64,000 nucleotides of DNA from positions 620,001 through 684,000 of the forward strand of contig WGLL01000005.1 in the NCBI GenBank assembly GCA_016125585.1. Direction: 5' to 3'. The translations under genes and the position numbers were made by a program. Origin of the DNA: Caulobacter sp. (lineage in GTDB: Bacteria; Pseudomonadota; Alphaproteobacteria; Caulobacterales; Caulobacteraceae). The notes beneath the pieces were generated by a model that was not told where the DNA came from, ran no database searches, and saw only the letters and a program-made list of their open reading frames with translations. Below are positions 55,341 through 64,000 of the stretch, one piece after another (position 1 is the stretch's first letter; the number at the start of each line of letters is the position of its first letter).

Positions 55341-56513
55341 GTGTCCCTGTCCCCTGAACCCGTCAAAGCGATGCGCCGTCATGATCTTGACTGGATTCGC
55401 GTCGGCGCCTTCGGTCTGCTGATCCTCTATCACGTCGGGATGTTCTACGTGCCCTGGGACTGGCATGTGAAGTCGCCGCATCCGGTCGAATGGCTGGAGC
55501 CGGTGATGCAGCTGACCAATCCCTGGCGGCTGACCCTGCTGTTCCTGGTCAGCGGGGCGGCGACGCGGTTCATGGCCGAGAAGATGTCGGTGTCCGCCCT
55601 GACGGGCCTGCGCATCGGCCGGCTGTTGCCGCCGCTGCTCTTTGCGATGTTCGTGATTGTGCCGCCGCAGTCCTATTTCCAGATTCTGGAGGCGGCGCCG
55701 GGCGCCGTCGGCGGCTATCTCGACTTCTGGGGCAGGTATGCGACGGGCTCCGGTCACTGGTGCCGGGGCGACGACTGCCTGATCACCCCGACCTGGAACC
55801 ACATGTGGTTCGTGGCCTATCTGCTCTTCTACACCCTGGTTCTGACGGCGCTGATGGCGACCGCGCCGCGTCTGCTGAAGGCGGCCGCGGGGGCGCTGGA
55901 ACGGCTGCCGCTCTGGGCCCTTTTGCTGGCGCCGATCGGCTTCCTGGCCCTGATCCGCATCGCCATGCTGTCGGCCTTTCCCGAGACCCACGCCCTGTTC
56001 AACGACTGGTACAATCACGCCCTGTCGTTCAGCGCCTTTCTCTTCGGCTTCCTGACGGCGCCGTCCGAGCGGTTGAAACAGGCCTTCATCGCCATCCGCT
56101 GGCCGGCCCTGGCCCTGGCCGTTCTCGGCTGGGTCGGCTGGGCGAGCTACGCCTGGATCTGGCGGGCCGACGGGGCGGTTCCGCCGGAAGCGCTGAGGCT
56201 GACCATGCGGGCGGTCTATGCGGTCGACCAATGGGGCGCCATCGCCGCCGTCCTGGGCTTCGGAGCGCGCCATCTGACCCGGGGCGGGCCGGTGCTGACC
56301 TGGCTGACCCTGGCGGTGTTTCCCTTCTACATCGTCCACCAGACGATCATCGTGGTGGCGGGACATTATTTGGCGAAGCTGGGGCTTTGGCAGCCCCTTG
56401 AGGGGGCGATCCTGATCGCGACGACGGTGGCGGGTTGTCTGCTGACCTACGTCATCGTCAGCCGGATCGGTTTCCTGCGGCCGCTGTTCGGGCTGAAGCC
56501 GAGGGGAGGGTGA
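55341..56513 (+). CDS. Acyltransferase 3 family membrane protein
   Basis: The 390-residue product has about ten membrane helices. The first helix contains the family motif RRHDLDWIRVGAFGLLILYHVGMF with the catalytic His near residue 31, and further on are LLFLVSGAAT and TWNHMWFVAYLLFY. Acyltransferase 3 proteins transfer acyl groups to carbohydrates or other exported molecules. The GTG at 55341 has GGAG 8 nt upstream; an ATG at 55371 is an alternative. Acceptor unknown. It is divergent from the LytTR regulator. Confidence 0.88.
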   Translation: MSLSPEPVKAMRRHDLDWIRVGAFGLLILYHVGMFYVPWDWHVKSPHPVEWLEPVMQLTNPWRLTLLFLVSGAATRFMAEKMSVSALTGLRIGRLLPPLLFAMFVIVPPQSYFQILEAAPGAVGGYLDFWGRYATGSGHWCRGDDCLITPTWNHMWFVAYLLFYTLVLTALMATAPRLLKAAAGALERLPLWALLLAPIGFLALIRIAMLSAFPETHALFNDWYNHALSFSAFLFGFLTAPSERLKQAFIAIRWPALALAVLGWVGWASYAWIWRADGAVPPEALRLTMRAVYAVDQWGAIAAVLGFGARHLTRGGPVLTWLTLAVFPFYIVHQTIIVVAGHYLAKLGLWQPLEGAILIATTVAGCLLTYVIVSRIGFLRPLFGLKPRGG

Positions 56514-56530
56514 GGTTGCGGGTTTGCGGG

Positions 56531-56567
56531 CTTCGACACGCGGCGTGCCGCCGCTGCTCAGCATGAC
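56531..56567 (-). repeat. Dispersed 40-bp repeat, diverged copy
   Basis: CTTCGACACG, a GCGGCGTGCCGCC centre and GCTCAGCATGACG resemble the unit at 50205-50246 with changes in the middle. It follows the acyltransferase stop by 17 nt. Confidence 0.6.
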
Positions 56568-56595
56568 GTCGTCTTTTGAGCGCTCCACCCCTTAT

Positions 56596-56641
56596 CGTCA
56601 TCCTGAGTAGCCCTGCATAGCGGGGCGTGTCGAAGGACGCA
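56596..56641 (+). repeat. Dispersed 40-bp repeat, copy B
   Basis: CGTCATCCTGAGTAG, a centre with CCCTGC and GCGGGGCG, and TGTCGAAGGACGCA. It is the reverse-orientation copy of 50205-50246. Confidence 0.75.
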
Positions 56642-56681
56642 GGGAGGCGGGAGCCAGACCTTCAGTCCGTTGCGTCAATGG

Positions 56682-56702
56682 ACCCCGGAACAAGTCCGGG
56701 GT
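56682..56702. terminator. Hairpin after the convergent acyltransferase and phhA
   Basis: ACCCCGGA at 56682-56689 pairs with TCCGGGGT at 56695-56702 around a 5-nt loop. It sits 25 nt past the phhA stop on the minus strand. It may end transcription or belong to the same intergenic repeats; no T-run follows. Confidence 0.4.
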
Positions 56703-56726
56703 GACGGTTGATGGGGGAGAAGGAGA

Positions 56727-57599
56727 TTACCCGCCCAGCCGCCCGCCGGCCGCCGCATAGGCCTGGGTGCCGGTGGTGAAGACGCGGTCCTCGTCCAGGA
56801 TCGCATCGATCGGAATGTCCTCGGCGCCATCGACGGCGGCGTAGATGGGGCCGAAATCCTGCAGGGTGGCGTCGAGCAGGGCCTGCAGCGAGGGGATGAC
56901 GAAATAGACCTGCTGGAAGTCGTCGATGCGGTAGGGGGTGCGCATGGTGCGCACCAGGTCGAAGCCGATGCGGTTGGGGGAGGGGTCCTCCAGGGCGAAC
57001 ATCGATTCGGTGCGCGAGGAGACGATGCCGGCCCCGTAGATGCGCAGCCCCTTGTCGGTCTCCAGCAGGCCGAACTCGACGGTGTACCAGTAGAGGCGGG
57101 CGAGGTTGTGCAGCCGGCCCATGCCCAGCGCCCGCTGGCCGCCCTTGCCGTAGGCTTCCATGTAGTCGGCGAAGGTCGGGTCGGTGAGCATCGGCACATG
57201 GCCGAAGACGTCGTGGAAGATGTCCGGTTCCTGCAGATAGTCGAGCTGATCCGGCTTGCGGATGAACTGACCGGCCGGGAAGCGGCGGTTGGCCAGATGG
57301 TCGAAGAAGACATCATCCGGCACCAGGCCCGGCACGGCGACGACGCTCCAGCCGGTCAGCCGGGTCAGCTCGACATTGATTTTCTCGAAATCGGGAATGC
57401 CGCCCCGGTGCAGATCGAGCGCCTTCAGCCCATGCAGGAATTCGTCACAGGCATAGCCGGGCAACAAACCGGCCTGACGCTCATAGAGGGTGTCCCAGGT
57501 GGCGTGGTCCTCGGCCGTATAGGCCGACCACCCCTGATCGATCGTCCAGTCGGCCCGCGCGCCCGGAGGCGGGGCCTGGTTAAAACCATCGGCGCTCAT
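56727..57599 (-). CDS. phhA: Phenylalanine-4-hydroxylase
   Basis: PhhA hydroxylates phenylalanine to tyrosine with tetrahydrobiopterin and non-heme iron. The 290-residue product is a catalytic-domain-only bacterial form. Iron ligands are His129 and His134 (IFHDVFGHVP) and Glu175 (WYTVEFGL); SSRTESMFALED and the pterin region are also present. No ACT regulatory domain is present. It lies in the same direction as hspQ, 103 nt downstream of it. No pterin recycling gene is in view. Confidence 0.95.
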   Translation of the reverse strand: MSADGFNQAPPPGARADWTIDQGWSAYTAEDHATWDTLYERQAGLLPGYACDEFLHGLKALDLHRGGIPDFEKINVELTRLTGWSVVAVPGLVPDDVFFDHLANRRFPAGQFIRKPDQLDYLQEPDIFHDVFGHVPMLTDPTFADYMEAYGKGGQRALGMGRLHNLARLYWYTVEFGLLETDKGLRIYGAGIVSSRTESMFALEDPSPNRIGFDLVRTMRTPYRIDDFQQVYFVIPSLQALLDATLQDFGPIYAAVDGAEDIPIDAILDEDRVFTTGTQAYAAAGGRLGG

Positions 57600-57702
57600 G
57601 ATGGGAAGGCTACGTCGGGCGAGGAGGAAAGTTCCGCCGGAAATGGCGGCGAATGGACCGCTGAGCGGAAAGATGTTGCGCCGGCGTCGCTCCCGGGGGC
57701 CG

Positions 57703-58032
57703 TCAGTGAGCGACCCGGGGGCGCATGTTGTAGTGGCCGTCCTGGAAGCCCTCGAAGATCAGCGCGGTGTGGGGGTGACCGACCGGCTCGCCGGTGTCGT
57801 CGGGCAGCAGATTCTGTTCGGAAACATAGGCGACGTAGGTGTTCTGATCGTTCTCGGCCAGCAGGTGATAGAAGGGCTGGTCCTTGCGCGGCCGGATGTT
57901 CTCGGGAATGGAATTCCACCATTCCTCGGTATTGGCGAAGGTCGGATCGACGTCGAAGATCACGCCCCGGAACGGGAAGATCCGGTGCCGAACCACCTGT
58001 CCAATCGCGAATTTGGCGAGTCGAGTGTCCAT
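57703..58032 (-). CDS. hspQ: Heat shock protein HspQ
   Basis: HspQ (YccV-like) is a small hemimethylated-DNA-binding-fold protein that in enterics enhances Lon degradation of some substrates. The 109-residue product has AKFAIGQVVRHRIFPFRGVIFDVDP, DQPFYHLLAEND and YVSEQNLLPD, all diagnostic, and the family length. The ATG at 58032 opens the frame. A repeat element separates it from the divergent Ppx/GppA gene. Confidence 0.92.
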   Translation of the reverse strand: MDTRLAKFAIGQVVRHRIFPFRGVIFDVDPTFANTEEWWNSIPENIRPRKDQPFYHLLAENDQNTYVAYVSEQNLLPDDTGEPVGHPHTALIFEGFQDGHYNMRPRVAH

Positions 58033-58137
58033 AGCCTCAAGAGTTTACGCATTACGCCTGACTGAAACCTGAACGTAGTGATCCGCCGTTGACTGACAAC
58101 CCCAAGCCTTCCGGTGGGGAGAAACGTGGTCTGGAGC

Positions 58138-58233
58138 AGAGCGCGGTTTGATGGGATCAAACCGCGCCGCTCCGGTGAATTCAGATCGCACGTTTTGTCC
58201 GATTGCCGGTTCCCACCAATCGGAACGCGCTCT
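58138..58233. repeat. Structured intergenic element with AGAGCGCG/CGCGCTCT ends
   Basis: AGAGCGCG at 58138-58145 and CGCGCTCT at 58226-58233 are inverted ends. Inside are a perfect hairpin (12-bp arms 58141-58152 and 58156-58167, 3-nt loop) and a second inverted repeat TCCGATT/AATCGGA at 58198-58204 and 58218-58224. It lies between hspQ and the Ppx/GppA gene and looks like a small dispersed non-coding element of alphaproteobacteria. Confidence 0.7.
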
Positions 58234-58290
58234 AGGGTCGCCTTGAAACCGGGCGCCGATCCACGGCGTTCGCGCAGACAGGTGACAACC

Positions 58291-59394
58291 ATGTCGGAGG
58301 CGCCAAGCGCCCGTGGGCGGCCCGAATCCGGGTCGCGCGGGTCAGGCGGGCCACCGTGTTACGCGGCGCTCGACCTGGGCACAAACAACTGTCGCCTTCT
58401 GGTGGCGACCCCGACGCCCGGCGGATTCCGGGTGGTCGAGGCCTATTCCCGAATCGTCCGGCTGGGCGAGGGACTGACCCAGACGGGCCGGCTCTCGGAA
58501 GCGGCCATGGAGCGCGCCATGGCGGCCCTGGCGGTCTGCGCCGAGAAGGTGCGACGGCGCAAATGCGTGCGGTTCCGGGCCATCGCCACCCAGGCCTGCC
58601 GCGGCGCCGAGAACGGCCAGGCCTTCATCGACCAGGTGGCCGAGGAGACCGGTCTCAGGCTGCAGATCATTACGCCCAAGGAAGAGGCCCAGCTCTCGGT
58701 GGCGGGCTGCGTCAACCTGCTGGACCGCCAGGCCGACGCGGCGCTGGTGGTCGATGTCGGCGGCGGCTCGACCGAGCTGTCCTGGGTCGATCTGAAGGGC
58801 GGTGGCCTTGATGCGAGGCCGCGCCAGTTCGCGCCCTGGCGGCTGCCGATCAAGGCCTGGCTGTCGGTGCCGATCGGGGTGGTCACCCTGGCCGAGCGGT
58901 TTCCCGAGGGCGAAAAGGCCCCCGAGGGCTGGTACCGGTCGATGGTCGAGGCGGTGAAGGAGGTGATCGCGGCCTTTCCGCACGCCGAGCCGATGCGTGA
59001 AACCTTCCAGGCCGACCGCGCCCATATGGTCGGCACCAGCGGGGCGATCACCAGCCTGGCCGGTCTGCATCTGGAGCTGCCGCGCTATGACCGCAACCGC
59101 GTCGACGGCATGTGGATGACCCGCGATGAATGTGAGGCGGCGGCGGATCGCCTGATCCAGCAGACCCCGGCGGAGCGCGCGGCGCAGGCCTGCATCGGTC
59201 CCGATCGCGCAGATCTGGTTCTGGCCGGGGCCGCCATCCTGCAGGCGGTCCAGGAGCTGTGGCCCTGCTCCCGGGTGCGGGTCGCCGACCGCGGGCTGCG
59301 CGAGGGAATCCTGCTCAGCCTGATGAGCGAACAGAAGCCGCGGCGTCGCCGTCGTGGCGGTCGAGGCCGGCGACCTGTAGAAGCCGCCTCATGA
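58291..59394 (+). CDS. Ppx/GppA family phosphatase
   Basis: The 367-residue product has the ASKHA fold signatures: AALDLGTNNCRLLV (phosphate 1), AIATQACRGAENG, and VVDVGGGSTELSWV (phosphate 2). Members are exopolyphosphatases or pppGpp phosphatases; which substrate is used here cannot be told. The C-terminal tail is very basic (RRRRGGRGRR), which may bind polyphosphate or nucleic acid. The ATG at 58291 has AGGTG upstream; the frame back to 58114 crosses a repeat element and is not used. It overlaps rlmE by 4 nt, a pairing common in alphaproteobacteria. Confidence 0.92.
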   Translation: MSEAPSARGRPESGSRGSGGPPCYAALDLGTNNCRLLVATPTPGGFRVVEAYSRIVRLGEGLTQTGRLSEAAMERAMAALAVCAEKVRRRKCVRFRAIATQACRGAENGQAFIDQVAEETGLRLQIITPKEEAQLSVAGCVNLLDRQADAALVVDVGGGSTELSWVDLKGGGLDARPRQFAPWRLPIKAWLSVPIGVVTLAERFPEGEKAPEGWYRSMVEAVKEVIAAFPHAEPMRETFQADRAHMVGTSGAITSLAGLHLELPRYDRNRVDGMWMTRDECEAAADRLIQQTPAERAAQACIGPDRADLVLAGAAILQAVQELWPCSRVRVADRGLREGILLSLMSEQKPRRRRRGGRGRRPVEAAS

Positions 59395-60104
59395 GTGACG
59401 AAGAGCCTCCCCCCCGCCGCCGCATGGTGCGCCCGCCCTCCGGCGGCCTGGAGGCCGGCCGGCACAAGCCCGCGCGCCTGAAGACCGCCTACAAGCGCAC
59501 CCCAAGCCAGCAGGCCTGGCTGGAGCGGCAGATCAATGACCCGTTCTCGGCCGAGGCCCGGGCCAAGGGCTATCGCAGCCGCGCCGCCTTCAAGCTGAGC
59601 GAGATTGACGACAAGCTGAAGCTGATCCGCAAGGGCTCGAAGATCATCGACCTGGGCTGCGCGCCCGGCGGCTGGATCCAGATCGCCCTGGAGCGGGGCG
59701 CGGGGCCGGTGGTCGGCGTCGACCTGTTGCCCGTCGATCCGCTGAGTCCGGCGACCATCATCCAGATGGATTTCACCGACCCGGCCTGCGGGCCGCATCT
59801 GATCGAGCTGCTGGGCGGCCAGCCGGATATCGTGCTGTCGGACATGGCGCCCAACACCGTCGGCCATCGCGAGACCGACCACATCCGCATCGTCGGCCTG
59901 ATCGAACTGGCGGTGGACTTTGCAGTCTCGGTGCTGAAACCCGGCGGCGCCTTCGTGGCCAAGGCTTTCCAGGGCGGCGAGACGGCGGCGGTCATCGGCC
60001 AGCTGAAGAAGCATTTCGACAAGGTGCAGCACATCAAGCCCAAGGCCAGCCGGGCCGACAGCTCCGAGGTGTTTCTGGCGGCGACGGGGTTCAAGGGGAC
60101 TTAG
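59391..60104 (+). CDS. rlmE: 23S rRNA (uridine(2552)-2'-O)-methyltransferase
   Basis: RlmE (FtsJ/RrmJ) methylates U2552 of the 23S rRNA A loop in late 50S assembly. The 237-residue product has the catalytic K-D-K-E tetrad at Lys68 (RAAFKL), Asp151 (LSDMAPN), Lys191 (VAKAFQGG) and Glu226 (SSEVFL), plus the SAM loop DLGCAPGGWIQ. A basic N-terminal extension of about 55 residues is longer than in E. coli. The start ATG overlaps the Ppx/GppA stop. Confidence 0.96.
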   Translation: MSDEEPPPRRRMVRPPSGGLEAGRHKPARLKTAYKRTPSQQAWLERQINDPFSAEARAKGYRSRAAFKLSEIDDKLKLIRKGSKIIDLGCAPGGWIQIALERGAGPVVGVDLLPVDPLSPATIIQMDFTDPACGPHLIELLGGQPDIVLSDMAPNTVGHRETDHIRIVGLIELAVDFAVSVLKPGGAFVAKAFQGGETAAVIGQLKKHFDKVQHIKPKASRADSSEVFLAATGFKGT

Positions 60105-60149
60105 GAGACGACGCCCCTCCGGCCGGTTTCGACTGAAGGGGCGTATCGG

Positions 60150-60605
60150 TCAGTGCATCGCGTGCTTGATGCGGCTGATGTCGTCGTGATCCTGTTTTAC
60201 GGACCTGTAGGCGTCGGCGATGACCAAGCGCAGTTCGCGGGGCAACTCGTCGTCCTGGCTCGCCTTCTCATACTTGGCCTTGATGACGTCCTCGCCCCGC
60301 TCGACCTCGTCAATGACAGCCTTGTCGTCGGGGCCGCCGGTGAGGGCGGTCTTCAGGTCGACAAACTTGTTGTGCAGTTTGCCCGCCAGGGACTGGTCGT
60401 CCTCGGGCTCGCCGCCGAAGGTGCGAACCTCCGCCTGCAGCCGGCGGGTCAGGTCCATCCGGCGGGCCGACCGCTCCGCGAACATGTCGCGGTACTGGCT
60501 GCTTTCGACGTTCTCCGCGGCTTCCTTGTAGCCATTGGCGCTGTCGAGGGTGGTTTCGATCAGGCTGTTGAGAAGCTTGACGGCGTGATCATTGCTGGTG
60601 TGCAT
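60150..60605 (-). CDS. PA2169-type four-helix-bundle protein (DUF2383)
   Basis: The 151-residue product is an all-helical, ferritin-like protein with the start HAVKLLNSLIETTLDSANGYKEAAENV. The later motif FAERSARRMDLTRRLQAEV and the ending DDISRIKHAMH also fit the PA2169/DUF2383 family. Function is unknown; members occur with stress genes. The long open frame upstream on this strand (to 62945) is a shadow of guaB. It converges with rlmE and is divergent from guaB by 261 nt, a stretch in which I see no other gene. Confidence 0.85.
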   Translation of the reverse strand: MHTSNDHAVKLLNSLIETTLDSANGYKEAAENVESSQYRDMFAERSARRMDLTRRLQAEVRTFGGEPEDDQSLAGKLHNKFVDLKTALTGGPDDKAVIDEVERGEDVIKAKYEKASQDDELPRELRLVIADAYRSVKQDHDDISRIKHAMH

Positions 60606-60814
60606 CGGGCATGCTCCTGAAAAGGTGGGGACCTGATCAACCGCTGAACCGGCAAGCTGTTCCGCGCCCGCCGTCTGTGGCGATCCCGCCTGTCTGAAAG
60701 ATCGCCGCCGGCCTCGCCAGCGCGGGAAGGGGCGCCTTGCCGGCGCGCCGCCGGGCCGGCCAGCCATATCCTGCGGAAATCCGCCCGAAGCTCGCCGATG
60801 GCCCCTGACGCCGG

Positions 60815-62330
<1,516 letters not shown>

Positions 62331-63596
62331 GTGCGCGACGGTGGACGGATCGCCGCGGCCATTCAGGTCCTCGACGATATCGAATTGCGTCACAAGCCGG
62401 TGCGGCAGGCGCTGAAGACCTGGAGCGACGGGGCGCGCTATGCGGGCTCCAAGGACCGGGCCTGGGTTTCCGGCCTGGTGCTGGATGTGCTGCGGCGCAA
62501 CCGGTCGCTGGCGTTTCAGATGGGCGAGGAGAGCAACCGGGCGCGCTGCCTGGCGGCGCTCGGCCTCATCTGGGACTGGGACCTGGAGCGGATCGCCGAG
62601 GCCTGCAAGGATCCGCATGGTCCGGCGCCGCTGACCGACGCCGAGATCAGGAGCCTGACATCGCCGGCCCCGCTGAAGGGCGCCAAGGCCGACATCCAGG
62701 GCGACTATCCCGACTGGATCGAGGCCAGCATGGCCCGCACCTTCGGGCAGGATCGGGTCGCCGAGGGGCAGGCCTTCGCCCAGCGGGCCCCGGTGGACCT
62801 GCGGGTCAACCGGCTGAAGAGCGATTCCTATGAGGTGTTGAAGGCCCTGGAAGGCATGGGGGCCGAGCCGGCCGGCATACTGCCTGACGCCCTGCGCATT
62901 CCGGCCCCGGCGGCGGCCGAGCGGGCGGCGGCGGTGGAAATCCATCCCTCATTCGCCATGGGCTGGTTCGAGGTCCAGGACCTGGGCAGCCAGATGGCGG
63001 CGGCCTGCGCCGGCGATCTGAAGGGCCAGCAGGTGCTCGACTACTGCGCCGGGGGCGGGGGCAAGACCCTGGCCCTGGCGGCGGCGATGGGCAACAGCGG
63101 CAAGATCTACGCCTATGACAGCGACGCGCGGCGGATGACCGACATCATCCCGCGCGCGACGCGGGCCGGGGTGACCAACCTCGAGCTGCGCACGCCGCTG
63201 AACAAGGAGCCGCTGGCGGGCCTTGAGGAGACCATGGACCTGGTCTTCGTCGATGCGCCCTGCACCGGTTCCGGCACCTGGCGGCGGCATCCCGACGCCA
63301 AGTGGCGGCTGAGCCCGGACTCGCTGCAGCGGCGTCTCAACGAACAGCGCAAGGTGCTTGATCAGGCGAGTGTTTTCGTCAAGCCGGGCGGCCGGCTGAT
63401 CTATGTGACCTGCTCGATCTTCGCCGAGGAGAACGAGGACCAGCTCGCCGCCTTCCTGGAGCGCAACACCGCGTTCAAGGCCCGCAAGCTGGACGTTTTC
63501 CCTGACCATCTGACGCCGCAGGGCTGCCTGCGCCTGACCCCCCGCAAGGCCGGCACGGACGGCTTCTTCGCGGCCCTGCTGGAACGAAAGCCATGA
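62331..63596 (+). CDS. RsmB/NOP-type RNA (cytosine-5-)methyltransferase
   Basis: The 421-residue product has an NusB-like N-terminal region and a SAM-dependent m5C methyltransferase domain: [19 protein letters not shown] (SAM loop), [15 protein letters not shown] (motif IV Cys) and [11 protein letters not shown] (motif VI, catalytic Cys). The target is probably 16S rRNA, but the exact cytosine is not deducible, so no symbol is given. The GTG start abuts the guaB stop, and the end overlaps guaA by 4 nt, so it sits inside the guaB-guaA operon. Confidence 0.93.
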   Translation: MRDGGRIAAAIQVLDDIELRHKPVRQALKTWSDGARYAGSKDRAWVSGLVLDVLRRNRSLAFQMGEESNRARCLAALGLIWDWDLERIAEACKDPHGPAPLTDAEIRSLTSPAPLKGAKADIQGDYPDWIEASMARTFGQDRVAEGQAFAQRAPVDLRVNRLKSDSYEVLKALEGMGAEPAGILPDALRIPAPAAAERAAAVEIHPSFAMGWFEVQDLGSQMAAACAGDLKGQQVLDYCAGGGGKTLALAAAMGNSGKIYAYDSDARRMTDIIPRATRAGVTNLELRTPLNKEPLAGLEETMDLVFVDAPCTGSGTWRRHPDAKWRLSPDSLQRRLNEQRKVLDQASVFVKPGGRLIYVTCSIFAEENEDQLAAFLERNTAFKARKLDVFPDHLTPQGCLRLTPRKAGTDGFFAALLERKP

Positions 63597-64000
63597 ACCA
63601 CCAGTCCGTTCTCATTGTCGATTTCGGCAGCCAGGTGACCCAGCTGATCGCCCGCCGAGTTCGCGAGAGCGGCGTCTATTGCGAGATCCATCCCTACGAC
63701 AAGGCGGCCGAGGCGCTGGCGACGCTCAAGCCCGCGGCGATCATCCTGTCGGGGGGGCCTGCCAGCACCACCGAGGCCGAAAGCCCCCGCGCCGACAGCG
63801 TCCTGTTCGAGGCGGGGCTTCCGATGCTGGGCATCTGCTATGGCGAGCAGACCATCTGCGCCGAGCTGGGCGGCAAGGTCGAGGCCGGCCACCATCGCGA
63901 GTTCGGCCGGGCCGAGATCGAGATCCGCAAGGACAGCGCCCTGTTCCAGGGCATCGGCGCCATCGGCCATCGCGAGCCGGTGTGGATGAGCCATGGTGAC
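63593..64000 (+). CDS. guaA: GMP synthase (glutamine-hydrolysing), N-terminal part
   Basis: GuaA converts XMP to GMP using glutamine. Only the first 136 codons are in the window. They form the start of the class I glutamine amidotransferase domain: [20 protein letters not shown] at the N-terminus, ILSGGPAS, and the nucleophile elbow GICYGEQ with Cys82. The frame is open to the window end. The ATG overlaps the previous gene by 4 nt, and together with guaB this is a guanine nucleotide operon. Confidence 0.95.
   Translation, partial: MNHQSVLIVDFGSQVTQLIARRVRESGVYCEIHPYDKAAEALATLKPAAIILSGGPASTTEAESPRADSVLFEAGLPMLGICYGEQTICAELGGKVEAGHHREFGRAEIEIRKDSALFQGIGAIGHREPVWMSHGD

Overview
The window is a GC-rich chromosome segment from an alphaproteobacterium, most likely order Caulobacterales (a relative of Caulobacter, Phenylobacterium or Brevundimonas). 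The evidence is the gene families and their order, a perfect CtrA-type site upstream of ftsZ, clusters of GANTC (CcrM/GcrA) sites upstream of mraZ, ftsZ and recN, and an alphaproteobacterial LexA box (GAAC-N7-GAAC). Assignment to a genus is inference. Most genes are tightly packed, often with 1- or 4-nt start/stop overlaps.

Region 1 (1-1411): the tail of an ABC-2 transporter permease, a CrtZ-type carotenoid hydroxylase, and the RNase P RNA gene. Region 2 (1412-25970): a nearly complete division and cell wall (dcw) cluster, all on +: mraZ, rsmH, ftsL, ftsI, murE, murF, mraY, murD, ftsW, murG, murC, murB, ddl, ftsQ, ftsA, ftsZ. It makes the lipid II precursor and the divisome core. Two blocks interrupt it. 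A GNAT gene and an opposite-strand exported protein lie between murG and murC. An AraC regulator, a DUF2306-like membrane protein, a thioesterase and an M28 peptidase lie between murB and ddl. Its leader carries four MraZ-type boxes at 10-bp spacing.

Region 3 (25971-41712): envelope and repair genes: a Nudix hydrolase, lpxC, bamD, recN, ligA, a peptidoglycan-hydrolase-like protein, a YdjM-like membrane protein, an MscS channel, tamA-tamB and two very small genes. Region 4 (41808-48491): accessory. It holds a membrane hybrid histidine kinase, inverted palindromic repeats, an orphan terminase-small-subunit-like gene, a small ORF behind a LexA box, and an AT-richer two-gene module on the minus strand (45049-48491). 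One protein of that module has a restriction-endonuclease-like N-terminus; the other is a large helical protein I do not recognise. This module is the best candidate for an undescribed, possibly defensive, system.

Region 5 (48751-54381): an M20 peptidase, a repeat-dense gap, and astA-astD-astB for arginine catabolism by the succinyltransferase pathway. Region 6 (54402-60605): a LytTR regulator divergent from an acyltransferase, phhA, hspQ, a Ppx/GppA phosphatase, rlmE and a PA2169-type protein. Region 7 (60867-64000): guaB, an RsmB-type methyltransferase and the start of guaA, an apparent guanine nucleotide operon cut by the window end. No tRNA, complete insertion sequence or CRISPR array was seen.
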